In this document: in pieces, positions 1 through 8,143 of the stretch
Numbering within the stretch: the first letter of the stretch is position 1
Layout of the letters: each line of letters starts with the position of its first letter
Assembly: GCF_010728925.1 (NCBI RefSeq)
Contig: NZ_AP022608.1
Span: forward strand, 868,001-932,000
Direction: 5' to 3'
Length of the DNA stretch: 64,000 nt
Source of the DNA: Mycolicibacterium gadium
GTDB lineage: Bacteria > Actinomycetota > Actinomycetes > Mycobacteriales > Mycobacteriaceae
Notes under the pieces: generated by a model
Told to the model about the DNA's origin: nothing
What the model saw: only the letters and a program-made list of their open reading frames with translations
The model's database searches: none
Translations under genes and position numbers: made by a program

Positions 1-251
1 ATCTGCCGGTCGCGACCACGGGCAACCTGATGCGACTCATGGAGTCCGGGTATGACGCGTTCGTCGAGAAACACGCGGAGTCACGGCGCGCCTTCGGGGT
101 CTATGGTGCGCTGATCACCGTCTTCGGGCTCGGGGCCCTCGCGGGTTCGTTCGCCAGCGTCGCGTGGGGAGTGCATGCGATCTGGCTGCCTGCCGGATTC
201 CTGGCCATCACACTCTGTTTGTTCATCGTCGATGAGCACTACCTGCGTTGA
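1..251 (+). CDS. DUF1275 (YoaK-like) membrane protein, C-terminal part
   Basis: This is the 3' end of a gene that begins upstream of the window. The frame is open from base 3 and reads through a TTGNL-type segment typical of the DUF1275 family of multi-pass membrane proteins, followed by two hydrophobic stretches, and ends at the TGA at 249-251. About 82 residues are visible. DUF1275 proteins are integral membrane proteins without an established substrate, and nothing here narrows the role. A downstream secreted-protein gene follows at once, so the two may be co-transcribed. Confidence 0.7.
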   Translation, partial: LPVATTGNLMRLMESGYDAFVEKHAESRRAFGVYGALITVFGLGALAGSFASVAWGVHAIWLPAGFLAITLCLFIVDEHYLR

Positions 252-265
252 TCTACGATCCAGGG

Positions 266-658
266 ATGATCCGGTCGCTGACGTTCCTTCTCGCCGCAGC
301 GACGCTGCCGCTTGCCTCCACTGCCGTCGCCGTCGCCGAACCCCCGCCCACCTGCACCTACAATTTGTCACCGCCGCAGGTCGTGGACGTGTCGGGCACG
401 AGCATGGTCACCGCGACGATCTCGCCGGGCGCGTGCGAGCGATCGAACGTTTACCTCTCGGTGGCCTGTCTGCAGATGCAGGGCAGCCCCAACCCGCCCA
501 TATGCCAGTCGAGCAACGGAGTGCTGCCCGCGCAGGTCTACTACGCGCCGCACGAGCCTGGCGCCACCTACGTCTCGACAGGCCGGGGATGCGCGAACAC
601 CGGGAATCCGCCGCAGCCGGTGTGCACGCCGGTCGGGCCTCTCACCGCGACGGTTTAA
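266..658 (+). CDS. small secreted Cys/Pro-rich protein
   Basis: The protein has 130 residues. The ATG at 266 is preferred over a TTG at 248, because from 266 the protein opens with a textbook signal peptide: a basic residue near the start, a hydrophobic core rich in Leu and Ala, and a small-residue cleavage region near residue 24. The mature part has an even spread of Cys (at least six) and many Pro, Gly, Ser and Thr residues, suggesting a disulfide-bonded extracytoplasmic protein of about 11 kDa. I recognise no domain. It ends 11 bases before the lipoprotein gene on the same strand, so an operon is likely. Confidence 0.7.
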   Translation: MIRSLTFLLAAATLPLASTAVAVAEPPPTCTYNLSPPQVVDVSGTSMVTATISPGACERSNVYLSVACLQMQGSPNPPICQSSNGVLPAQVYYAPHEPGATYVSTGRGCANTGNPPQPVCTPVGPLTATV

Positions 659-669
659 ACGGAGACACG

Positions 670-1071
670 ATGAAGAAAGTATTGCTGGCATGCGTAGCCA
701 TCTGCCTGGCAGCCGCGATCGCCGCGTGCGGCAGCGAATCCAGCTACACCACCTCAGAGGGCGATAGCGGCACCGCGACGGCGACCGCGAGCCCAGAATC
801 CACCGGCAGCACCACCGAGGCGTCGGGCCCGACGATCACGATGGCGAACATGAGCTTCGGTGATCCGATCACCGTCGCACCGGGCGCGACGATCACGCTC
901 ACGAACGACGACTCGGCCGAGCACTCCGTGACGTCTGAGTCCGAAGGCAAGTTCGACGTGCACGTCGACGCCGGAGAGCAGGGCACACTCACCGCGCCGA
1001 CCGAGCCGGGAGAGTACGCGTTCTACTGCGTGTATCACCCTTCCATGAAGGGCACCTTGATCGTCCAGTAA
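670..1071 (+). CDS. cupredoxin-domain lipoprotein (plastocyanin/azurin-like)
   Basis: The protein has 133 residues and starts at ATG 670. A basic N-terminus and hydrophobic stretch lead to a lipobox ending in Ala-Ala-Cys (Cys20), followed by a Ser/Thr/Glu-rich linker and then a cupredoxin fold from about residue 55. The type-1 copper ligands are visible: a His in Glu-His-Ser-Val and the C-terminal cluster Cys-x2-His-x2-Met. It should be a lipid-anchored electron carrier or copper-binding protein on the outer face of the membrane. The longer frame from 175 is a read-through from another gene's region and lacks a signal peptide. No partner oxidase lies nearby. Confidence 0.85.
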   Translation: MKKVLLACVAICLAAAIAACGSESSYTTSEGDSGTATATASPESTGSTTEASGPTITMANMSFGDPITVAPGATITLTNDDSAEHSVTSESEGKFDVHVDAGEQGTLTAPTEPGEYAFYCVYHPSMKGTLIVQ

Positions 1072-1190
1072 GCCGGGCCGGCATCCGGTTCCTTCGTCCG
1101 GCTGCGGTTTAGACGTATCGACGGACGGGCATCCGCAGAATTAGCGGGTTCGTTAATCGTCGTGACCCGGGGCAATTCGAAGGAGCCGAC

Positions 1191-1628
1191 ATGGATAGCA
1201 ACGCCATAATCTGGATCGTTGTCGCTGTCGCGGCGATAGTTGTCATCGCGTTTGTCGCGTGGACCGTTCGCAACTCACGCCGGCGTGCCGAAGCCGAACG
1301 GCTGCGGGGCGAAATCGGTCAGCGCACAGAGCATCTCGAGAAGCGCGAAGCCGTGGCCGCCGAGACCGAGGCGAAAGCGAAAGCCGCGCAGGCAGAGGCG
1401 GAGGCGAAGGCCGCCGAGGCCGCGCGCCTGCAGAACAACGCGCGTAGCCACCGTGAGGCGGTCGATACCACCCGCGAGGAACTCGATGCGCACCGTGAGC
1501 GGGCTGACCAGCTGGATCCGAAGGGCAGCACTGCCGACACCGCCCCCGGCAAGGCAGACGAAGTGCGTGCCGACATGCCCACGACGTCGCAGCAGCGTCC
1601 CGCGACGGAGGAGCATCTGCGTTCGTGA
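1191..1628 (+). CDS. membrane-anchored coiled-coil protein of unknown function
   Basis: The protein has 145 residues. Residues 6-26 form one hydrophobic membrane segment; a basic stop-transfer stretch of several Arg follows; and residues 35-100 are a highly charged Ala/Glu/Lys/Arg-rich helix with heptad character, probably a coiled coil. The tail is polar. Similar small proteins with one membrane segment and a charged helix are common in mycobacteria, without a known function. The stop codon overlaps the GTG start of the HAD hydrolase gene by four bases (GTGA), so translation of the two is probably coupled. Confidence 0.75.
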   Translation: MDSNAIIWIVVAVAAIVVIAFVAWTVRNSRRRAEAERLRGEIGQRTEHLEKREAVAAETEAKAKAAQAEAEAKAAEAARLQNNARSHREAVDTTREELDAHRERADQLDPKGSTADTAPGKADEVRADMPTTSQQRPATEEHLRS

Positions 1629-2323
1629 CACCGAGCAAGAAACCCGCGGCAGCGGTGCTGTTCGACATCGACGGCACCCTGGTCGACTCGAACTACCACC
1701 ACGTCGAGGCGTGGTCCCGCGCCTTCGCCGACGTCGGAATTCCGGTGGACGCGTGGCGGATTCACCGCTTGATCGGCATGGACGGCACCACCCTCGTCTC
1801 CACGCTCACCGGCGACGCCGACAACGATGTCCAGGAGCGCGCAAAGGACCTGCATTCCCGGTATTACAAGGAGAGCGCCTCGCTGTTGCGGCCGCTGCCG
1901 GGTGCGCGGGGGCTTCTCGAAGCCGTTCATCAGCTAGGGGTGCAGGTTGTGCTGGCCACGTCGGCGCCCGATGACGAGCTCGCCATCCTGCGCGACGTGT
2001 TGGAGTGCGATCACCTGGTGTCGGCGATGACATCGTCGGCCGATGTGGACACCGCCAAGCCGAAGCCCGACATCATCAACGTCGCACTCGAGCGTGCCGG
2101 GGTAAAGGCCGCGCACGCCGTGTTCGTCGGTGATGCGGTGTGGGACGTCGAGGCCTGCAAACGCGCCGGTGTGCTCGCCATTGCGCTGCTCAGCGGCGGA
2201 GTGTCGAAGTGCGAACTCGAGGAGGCCGGGGCCCATCAGGTGTTCGAGGACGCCATCGATCTGTGCCAGCACCTCGACGACACGCCAATCGCGGCACTCG
2301 CCAACCTGGTGGGAGCCCGCTAG
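1625..2323 (+). CDS. HAD-superfamily hydrolase (phosphoglycolate/beta-phosphoglucomutase-like)
   Basis: The protein has 232 residues, with a GTG start overlapping the preceding stop. Motif I is FDIDGTL (nucleophile Asp near residue 14, acid/base Asp two later); a helical cap follows; motif II is a Thr/Ser around Ala-Thr-Ser-Ala; motif III is the Lys in Ala-Lys-Pro-Lys-Pro; motif IV is Gly-Asp-Ala-x2-Asp. The set is complete, so it should be an active phosphatase or phosphomutase on a small phosphorylated metabolite. The substrate cannot be assigned. It ends by sharing a CTAG tetranucleotide with the convergent TetR gene, each using it as a TAG stop. Confidence 0.85.
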   Translation: MTPSKKPAAAVLFDIDGTLVDSNYHHVEAWSRAFADVGIPVDAWRIHRLIGMDGTTLVSTLTGDADNDVQERAKDLHSRYYKESASLLRPLPGARGLLEAVHQLGVQVVLATSAPDDELAILRDVLECDHLVSAMTSSADVDTAKPKPDIINVALERAGVKAAHAVFVGDAVWDVEACKRAGVLAIALLSGGVSKCELEEAGAHQVFEDAIDLCQHLDDTPIAALANLVGAR

Positions 2324-2973
2324 TCGACTGACTTGCCGATCAACTGCTCCAACAGAAATTCGGCGAGCCATTGCTCGAATCGGCCCCGCGACCACCCTCG
2401 CGTGCGGACCAGCCGGTCATGCAGCAGCGGGTCCGAGGCCAGCCAGGCGATGTCGGCACCCTGGTTCTGGTTGAGTCCGGGTTTGAGCGCGCCGAGGGCG
2501 GCCAGCCGTCGCACGATCGTGCGTGCACCTGCTAGCCGCCGCCGCTGCGACTCGTCGAGCAAGTCCTGCGCTTCGGTGTCCCCGTTCGCGGCGATCTCGA
2601 GCGCGCGCATCAGGGGGCCGACGCGGATGTCGATATCGACCAAAACGTCGACCCAGCCGGTGATCAGCTTCCCCGGATCTGCCTGCTCGAGGAGTTCGCG
2701 GAGGTCGCGGCGATCCGCCAGCGCCAGCTGTCGGTCGTCGCCGGTCACCGCCCAGTCCAGCGCGGTCTTGAGAAGGTCGAGCTTGCCGCCGACTGCAGTG
2801 AACACCGTCTTGCGGCTGACTCCCGCGGCTTCCGCGACGGCGTCGACGGTCGTCGCCCCGTAGCCCCGCGCCGCGAAGAGCCCAGAAGCCGTGGCGACGA
2901 TGACCCGGCGCGTTTCGAGCGCCTGCGCCGCGCGCAAGTCCGATCGATAGCCACGCTTGACACCCGGGGACAT
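2320..2973 (-). CDS. TetR-family transcriptional regulator
   Basis: The protein has 217 residues. The N-terminal helix-turn-helix is typical of TetR: an Ala-rich helix, Phe-Ala-x-Arg-Gly-Tyr, a Thr-Val-Asp-Ala-Val-Ala run, and Gly-Val-Ser-Arg-Lys-Thr-Val-Phe as recognition helix near residues 45-55. The rest is an all-helical ligand and dimer domain. The gene is divergent from the flavoprotein gene at 3030 with a 56-base gap containing palindromes, so it most likely controls itself and that flavoprotein. The ligand is unknown. Confidence 0.88.
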   Translation of the reverse strand: MSPGVKRGYRSDLRAAQALETRRVIVATASGLFAARGYGATTVDAVAEAAGVSRKTVFTAVGGKLDLLKTALDWAVTGDDRQLALADRRDLRELLEQADPGKLITGWVDVLVDIDIRVGPLMRALEIAANGDTEAQDLLDESQRRRLAGARTIVRRLAALGALKPGLNQNQGADIAWLASDPLLHDRLVRTRGWSRGRFEQWLAEFLLEQLIGKSVD

Positions 2974-2976
2974 TCT

Positions 2977-3015
2977 AGGTAAGCCTTTGTCTATTCATTA
3001 CATTGAATGTTACCT
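2977..3015. promoter_or_regulatory. candidate TetR operator between the divergent regulator and flavoprotein genes
   Basis: An outer inverted repeat, AGGTAA at 2977-2982 and TTACCT at 3010-3015, encloses a tight inner palindrome ACATT-G-AATGT at 3000-3010. The stretch is AT-rich compared with its surroundings and lies between the two divergent starts. This is the usual position for a TetR operator that represses both genes. Binding is inferred from position and symmetry only. Confidence 0.45.
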
Positions 3016-3029
3016 CAATTGGAGCACGT

Positions 3030-4355
3030 ATGGAGGCCATCATCGTCGGCGCAGGCCCCACCGGGCTGTTCACCGCGATCGCGCTGGCTCGCCGTGGACG
3101 CGAGGTCGTCGTGGTCGACCGCGACCCGGGGCCACCGGACCACGCGGAGTGGCGGCGTAGGGGAGTGATGCAGTTTCAGCATGCCCACAGCTTTCGCGGG
3201 CAGGTGGTCGACGCATTGAATGCCGAAATGCCTGACGTGCTGGCCGGTTTGCTCTCGGCAGGCGCCTCGGTGGTGAGGACGTCGGGTCAGAACAGCCGAG
3301 CCGCCGCGCTGCACTGCCGCCGAAGTGTGTTCGAGCGCGAGCTATGGCGCCGTGCCACCAGCGACCCCCGGATACGCCTTGTTGAGGGACATGTGACCGA
3401 GGTGGTTGTTCAGCGAGGACGCGCCGTCGGAATCAGGGTCGGGGCCGATGCGCTGGACGCCGATCTGATCATCGACGCCTCGGGTCGTGCGGGCCGCATC
3501 GCCGGCGCGGCGCGCAGCCGCGGTGAGGGCGCAGATTGCGGGGCCGCCTACGTCAGTCGGCAATATCGGTTGCGACCGGGTGCGCGTCCTGGCCCGATGA
3601 ATTCAGTGATCGGTTTGTCTCTCAACTTTCCCGGTTACGCAGCGGTGACGTTCCTGCACGACAACGACACGTTCACGGTCACGATCATCCACGATGGCGC
3701 GGATCGTCGTCTGCACCGCCTCCGGCATGACGGGGTGTTCGAGGCTGCGGTGGGCGCGATCCCGGGACTGGCCGACTGGGTCGATTCCGACCGCTCGCTG
3801 CCGATCATGCCGGTCCTGGCCGGCGGTCGGTTGTACAACCACTACCGCGGTCAGCTCGACGATTCCGGTCGCCCAGCCCTTCCCGGGCTGATCTCTGTCG
3901 GAGATTCCGTGTGCACCACGACGCCGTTGGCCGGCCGCGGCATCGCGTTGGCCTTCATGCAGGCCAGTCACCTGTTAAGGCTGCTGACTGGCAACAACGA
4001 CGACATCGTAAGCGTGACAACGGAATTTGATGCCTGGTGCACCGCCAACATCAAGCCGTGGTTCGCCGACCACCAGGTCGTCGACAGTGACCGGATTCGT
4101 CGGTGGTCGGGTGGTGACATCGATCTCGGACGCCGGTTGCCGTCAGATCTGATCGTTGCCGCAGCTGAGGCCGACCCGCGTCTCACCGAGGCCGTCGCGC
4201 CATACATCACCATGGACGGCTTGCCCGACACCCTACTGCCGGTCGAGCGACGTGCTCGCGAGATCTACTCACGCGGATGGCGGCCGACTCCACCCGAAGG
4301 GCCCAGTCGTCAGGAGCTCATCTCGGTGGCGTCCAGGACACCGGCAGCCGCTTGA
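3030..4355 (+). CDS. FAD-dependent monooxygenase/oxidoreductase
   Basis: The protein has 441 residues. The ATG at 3030 is chosen over a TTG at 3003: it has GGAG seven bases upstream and the FAD-binding motif Gly-x-Gly-Pro-Thr-Gly begins only seven residues in. A glutamate/aspartate-ended beta strand (VVVVDRD) follows, and a Gly-Asp-Ser motif near residue 290 contacts the FAD ribityl chain. This layout fits the group A flavin monooxygenases and related halogenase-like enzymes, which hydroxylate with NAD(P)H and oxygen. The substrate is unknown. The TetR gene lies divergently upstream, and the 3' end runs 38 bases into the convergent P450 gene. Confidence 0.82.
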   Translation: MEAIIVGAGPTGLFTAIALARRGREVVVVDRDPGPPDHAEWRRRGVMQFQHAHSFRGQVVDALNAEMPDVLAGLLSAGASVVRTSGQNSRAAALHCRRSVFERELWRRATSDPRIRLVEGHVTEVVVQRGRAVGIRVGADALDADLIIDASGRAGRIAGAARSRGEGADCGAAYVSRQYRLRPGARPGPMNSVIGLSLNFPGYAAVTFLHDNDTFTVTIIHDGADRRLHRLRHDGVFEAAVGAIPGLADWVDSDRSLPIMPVLAGGRLYNHYRGQLDDSGRPALPGLISVGDSVCTTTPLAGRGIALAFMQASHLLRLLTGNNDDIVSVTTEFDAWCTANIKPWFADHQVVDSDRIRRWSGGDIDLGRRLPSDLIVAAAEADPRLTEAVAPYITMDGLPDTLLPVERRAREIYSRGWRPTPPEGPSRQELISVASRTPAAA

Positions 4356-5601
4356 TTCCGTGGATGAACGGCGACAACAGTCGCCGAGGTTCTTCTGTCG
4401 CGGCGATGTCGGGAATCTGGCGGTGCAGTTCCTCGAAGACGACGCTGATCTCGCGGCGCGCGAGGTTGGCGCCCAGGCAGAAGTGCGCACCGCCGCCACC
4501 GAACCCGGCATGCGGGTTGGGGTTGCGGCCCACGTCGAACGTCCACGGATCGGCGAACTTGTTCTCGTCGCGATTGGCCGAGCAGTACCAGAGGGACACC
4601 TTGTCGCCCGCCGCCATCTTGGTGCCGCTCAGCTCGCAGTCCTCGGTCAACGTGCGCCGCATGTAGATGACGGGCGACGCCCACCGCACGATCTCCTCGA
4701 CGGCCGTCGGCGCCAGCGCCTCGTAGTCCGCCCACCACCGTGCGCGTTCCTCGGGATACCGGGTCAACGCGAGGACGCCGTGGCTGATCGCGTTGCGGGT
4801 GGTCTCATTGCCCGCGACCACCAGCAGAATGAAGAACGACGCGATTTCGGCCGAAGTCAACCGCTCACCTTCGACCTCGGCCTGCACCAGTGCGGTCGTC
4901 AGGTCCTCGTGCGGGTTGGCCCTGCGATCCTCGGCGTGCGCGGTCGCATACGCGCCGATGTCCATGGCGACCTTGACGAACTCCTCGTAGTCCGTGGCGA
5001 TGTCCTTGTCGCCGAATCCGAGAATTACGTTCGTCCAGTGGAAGATCTGATCGTGGTCGTCCTCGGGGAGGCCCATCATGTCGCAGATGACCTGCAGCGG
5101 CAGCGGGCCTGCCAATTCGGTCACCACCTCGCCCGTCCCGTCGGGATGCTCGGCGATCATCTTCTCGACCAGGCGGCGTGCCCGCTCCCGGACCGACGTC
5201 TCGGTGCGAGCGACGACCCGAGGGGTGAACGCCCTGCTGACGATGTTGCGCAATCGCAGGTGCTTCGGGTCGTCCATGGCGATCATCGAGCCGAAGAACT
5301 CCGACACCTCGGGGTTGGCGTCGTTGATGGTGATACCGGGACTGGAACTGAAGATCTGCGGGTGACGACTGGCGAAGTGGACATCGTCGAACCGGGTCAC
5401 CGCCCAATGCCCCGGCCCGGCTTCCACGCCGGGGGTTTCCAGCGGCATATGAAAGGAGACCGGCGCCTCGCGTCGCAGCGTGGCGAACGCCCCGTCGCGC
5501 ATATCGTCGTCGAGGACCCAGAACTTCCAATCGCCGAGGTCGATGTCCGACATCGGCACGTCCGGGGGAGCTGATCCGTTCGTTTTCGTCGCGATACCCA
5601 C
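4318..5601 (-). CDS. cytochrome P450, CYP124-like
   Basis: The protein has 427 residues. The I-helix oxygen-activation motif Ala-Gly-Asn-Glu-Thr-Thr-Arg, the K-helix Glu-Ile-Val-Arg (ExxR), and the heme-Cys loop FGGGGAHFCLG are intact. Several segments, including MDDPKHLRLR, the WTNVILG stretch and the C-terminal SPFIHGIK segment, match my memory of mycobacterial CYP124. That enzyme omega-hydroxylates methyl-branched lipids and the sterol side chain. The assignment to CYP124 is by recall; P450 is certain. The gene is divergent from the Baeyer-Villiger monooxygenase gene and convergent with the flavoprotein, suggesting a lipid or terpenoid oxidation cluster. Confidence 0.85.
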   Translation of the reverse strand: MGIATKTNGSAPPDVPMSDIDLGDWKFWVLDDDMRDGAFATLRREAPVSFHMPLETPGVEAGPGHWAVTRFDDVHFASRHPQIFSSSPGITINDANPEVSEFFGSMIAMDDPKHLRLRNIVSRAFTPRVVARTETSVRERARRLVEKMIAEHPDGTGEVVTELAGPLPLQVICDMMGLPEDDHDQIFHWTNVILGFGDKDIATDYEEFVKVAMDIGAYATAHAEDRRANPHEDLTTALVQAEVEGERLTSAEIASFFILLVVAGNETTRNAISHGVLALTRYPEERARWWADYEALAPTAVEEIVRWASPVIYMRRTLTEDCELSGTKMAAGDKVSLWYCSANRDENKFADPWTFDVGRNPNPHAGFGGGGAHFCLGANLARREISVVFEELHRQIPDIAATEEPRRLLSPFIHGIKRLPVSWTPPR

Positions 5602-5655
5602 AGTTCGGAGCGTAAGCCGCTTCGAGCGCGAGCAGACGCGAATCCCCCCAATTTG

Positions 5656-5674
5656 CCCCCGAAATGGGGGTTTT
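5656..5674. promoter_or_regulatory. G/C hairpin followed by T-run in the P450/BVMO divergent region
   Basis: CCCCC at 5656-5660 and GGGGG at 5666-5670 are separated by GAAAT and followed by TTTT. It resembles a small intrinsic terminator, but it lies about 30 bases upstream of the monooxygenase start and within a divergent promoter region. An operator or a leader attenuator is therefore as likely as a terminator. The five-base stem is weak evidence. Confidence 0.3.
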
Positions 5675-5701
5675 CACGACTCCTCGCGGTACAAAGGTTC
5701 C

Positions 5702-7627
5702 GTGCGTAACCCACATGCCGGACAACCCTTTACGGCGACGGACGACGAAATAGCCGAAGCGTTGCTGGACGTCAGCATCCCGACCCTGATGTTGTCGCTG
5801 GTGCACATGTCCGGCGACCCGTCGCTGATCCGCGGTGATTTGAAGCCGGCGGGCCTGTTCCTCAACGAAGTTCAGGGCTACATGTCCGAAGAGGACAAGG
5901 CCGCGGTCCGCAAGATCGCCCTCGAGGTCATCGCGGACTACCGCGACCGGGGCTGCCCGGAGCCCGAACCCGTCGGCGCCGAGTTGCTCCACGAGATGAT
6001 GCAGTGGCTGGTGTGCGAGCCGGTGCCCGCCGAGTACGTACCGATGGTGCTCGAGGAAATGGAGCTCGACGGCCGCGACGCCAGGGCCACGGGCGAGGTG
6101 GCCGAATCCGCCCGCGAAGAGTTTCCCGTCGTGGTGATCGGCTGCGGTGAATCCGGACTGCTGGCGGGGATCCGGCTCAAGGAAGCCGGGATACCGTTCA
6201 CGATCGTCGAGAAGAACGCCGGTGTCGGGGGGACGTGGTACGCGAACACCTACCCCGGCGCGCGGGTCGACGTCGGTAATCATTTCTATTGCTATAGCTT
6301 CGAGCCGACCGATCACTGGACACACTTCTTCGCCGAGCAGCCGGAGCTGCAGTCGTACTTCCAGGGTGTGATGGAGAAGTACGACATCGAGCCGCACGTC
6401 CTCTGGGAAACCGAGGTGACGGAGGCTTCGTGGAACGACGCCGACGCGACGTGGACGGTCCGCGCTCGCGACCGGGACGGTGGGACGAAGGAGCTCACCG
6501 CCCGCGCGGTGATCAGCGCGGTCGGACAGCTCGATCGGCCGCACACACCGTCGATTGACGGCCAACAGGATTTCGCCGGACCGGCGTTTCATTCCAGCGA
6601 ATGGGACCACTCGGTCGATCTGCGCGGCAAGAACGTCGCGATGATCGGCGCGGGCGCCAGTGGATTCCAGATTGCCCCGACCATCGCTCCGGACGTCCAC
6701 CGTCTCACCGTGTTTCAGCGCACCGCGCAATGGATGTTCCCGAATCCGAACTACCACGAGAAGGTGGGGCCCGGTGTCCAGTGGGCGCTTCGCCACCTTC
6801 CGTTCTACGGCCGGTGGTACCGCTTCCTGATCTTCTGGCCGGGGTGCGACAAGGGATTGGACGCGGCGCGCGTCGACCCGGACTACCCCGACCAGGAGAA
6901 AGCCGTCAGCGAGATCAACGAGATCACGCGGCTCATGTTCACCGAGTGGATCACCAGTCAGGTCGGCGACGACGCCGATCTGGTGGCCAAGGTCGTGCCC
7001 GATTATCCGGCGACCGGTAAGCGCACCCTGCAGGACAACGGCAGCTGGCTGAAAACGCTGACCCGAGACAACGTCGAGTTGGTGCGCACGGGTATCGACC
7101 ATATCGAAGCCGACGCGGTCGTCACCGACGACGGCACCCGATATCCGGCCGACGTCATCGTTTACGCCACCGGCTTCGAGCACACCAAGATGTTGTGGCC
7201 CATGACGATTCGCGGTCGGGACGGTGAGATCCTCAGCGAGCGTTGGGGGGAGCGGCCGGTGGCGTATCTGGGTATCACGATCCCGGACTTTCCGAACTTC
7301 TTCTGCATGAACGGTCCCGGCACCTGGCTGGCAAGCGGTGGCAGCCTGATCTTCCACTCCGAGTGCCAAATGCGTTACATCAGCGAGTGTCTGGAGTTGC
7401 TCATCAAAGGCGGACACGCCACGATCGAGCCGACGGTTGAGAAGACGACGGACTGGCATGAGCGCAGCCAGGCCGAGATGGCCAAGATGGTGTGGTCACA
7501 GCCGACCATCAAGCATTCGTTCTTCAAGAACAGCTTCGGCGAAATCCACACACTGAGCCCGTGGCGCCTCGTCGACTACTGGACCTGGACGCGAGAGCCG
7601 AATCCGAAGGACTTCGTGATCCGTTAG
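5702..7627 (+). CDS. Baeyer-Villiger-type flavin monooxygenase
   Basis: The protein has 641 residues from GTG 5702; the frame is open further upstream, but those codons overlap the P450 start antisense. An N-terminal helical extension of about 135 residues precedes the first Rossmann motif (VVVIGCGESG). The second (NADPH) motif is Gly-Ala-Gly-Ala-Ser-Gly. The Baeyer-Villiger fingerprint F-x-G-x3-H-x3-W is present as FAGPAFHSSEW. Length and extension resemble the 4-hydroxyacetophenone-monooxygenase group. The enzyme should insert oxygen next to a ketone, giving an ester or lactone. It ends in a four-base convergent overlap with the first SnoaL-like gene. Confidence 0.9.
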   Translation: MRNPHAGQPFTATDDEIAEALLDVSIPTLMLSLVHMSGDPSLIRGDLKPAGLFLNEVQGYMSEEDKAAVRKIALEVIADYRDRGCPEPEPVGAELLHEMMQWLVCEPVPAEYVPMVLEEMELDGRDARATGEVAESAREEFPVVVIGCGESGLLAGIRLKEAGIPFTIVEKNAGVGGTWYANTYPGARVDVGNHFYCYSFEPTDHWTHFFAEQPELQSYFQGVMEKYDIEPHVLWETEVTEASWNDADATWTVRARDRDGGTKELTARAVISAVGQLDRPHTPSIDGQQDFAGPAFHSSEWDHSVDLRGKNVAMIGAGASGFQIAPTIAPDVHRLTVFQRTAQWMFPNPNYHEKVGPGVQWALRHLPFYGRWYRFLIFWPGCDKGLDAARVDPDYPDQEKAVSEINEITRLMFTEWITSQVGDDADLVAKVVPDYPATGKRTLQDNGSWLKTLTRDNVELVRTGIDHIEADAVVTDDGTRYPADVIVYATGFEHTKMLWPMTIRGRDGEILSERWGERPVAYLGITIPDFPNFFCMNGPGTWLASGGSLIFHSECQMRYISECLELLIKGGHATIEPTVEKTTDWHERSQAEMAKMVWSQPTIKHSFFKNSFGEIHTLSPWRLVDYWTWTREPNPKDFVIR

Positions 7628-8127
7628 GCCAGTTGCCAATTCATGTTCTTGGCGAATGCCTTGGCGTCGTCGGAGATGGTGCCGAGTTCGTGGCTGCGCT
7701 GGATGTAGCCCTGGACCATCGGGAGGAAGTTCGTCGGGTTGTAGGCGTCCTCTTCGTTGTGCCACATTCCGTTGCCGCCGTACCGCAAGATCGTGATGCA
7801 CGGAGCCTCATAGACGGTACCGTCCCCGGGATCCTTCATCCGGTTCATGATTTCGCTGAAGACCCAACCCTTTTCCACGTCGATCGAGTACCACGTGACC
7901 GGGTAGAACGGCATCTCGCTACCGGGGAAGGTGTCCATCGTCGACGCGATCCACTCGCTGATCTTGTCACGTCCCGCCATCTTGCCGTAGAGATGTTCGA
8001 CGTAGGTCGCATCCTCGGTGAACAGTTCGCCGTAGCGCGCCCACTCCCACGACTCGCCGATCTCGACCACCAGATCCTGGTGACGCTGGAAGGTTTCCTC
8101 GATCTCCTCGCGTGACCACCGACTCAT
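7624..8127 (-). CDS. SnoaL-like (NTF2-fold) protein, copy 2 of a tandem pair
   Basis: The protein has 167 residues, with start at 8127 preceded by AGGAGAG. The sequence has the SnoaL/NTF2 layout: N-terminal helices, an FTEDATYVEH strand, then an antiparallel sheet with several Trp. It is a close paralog of the gene at 8144-8647, with near-identical C-termini (GTISDDAKAFAKNMNW). The fold binds small hydrophobic ligands and includes ketosteroid isomerases and epoxide hydrolases; the reaction here cannot be assigned. It follows copy 1 after 16 bases, so it is probably in the same transcript behind the KstR-type site at 8680. Confidence 0.82.
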   Translation of the reverse strand: MSRWSREEIEETFQRHQDLVVEIGESWEWARYGELFTEDATYVEHLYGKMAGRDKISEWIASTMDTFPGSEMPFYPVTWYSIDVEKGWVFSEIMNRMKDPGDGTVYEAPCITILRYGGNGMWHNEEDAYNPTNFLPMVQGYIQRSHELGTISDDAKAFAKNMNWQLA

Positions 8128-8143
8128 ATGTCTCTCCTAAACG

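Noticed and set aside
5656..5674. intrinsic terminator of the flavoprotein or P450 transcript
   Set aside because: It lies between two divergent starts and not at a gene end, so calling it a terminator is not justified; it is kept only as a possible regulatory hairpin.
5480..5701. N-terminal extension of the BVMO by 74 residues
   Set aside because: The extension overlaps the start of the divergent P450 antisense and has no conserved content; GTG 5702 gives the family length.
4865..7459. 864-residue open frame on the minus strand
   Set aside because: It runs antisense through the 5' half of the P450 gene and the whole BVMO gene, is rich in Arg and His and lacks any domain, while both real genes show full motif sets. 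It is a high-GC shadow frame.
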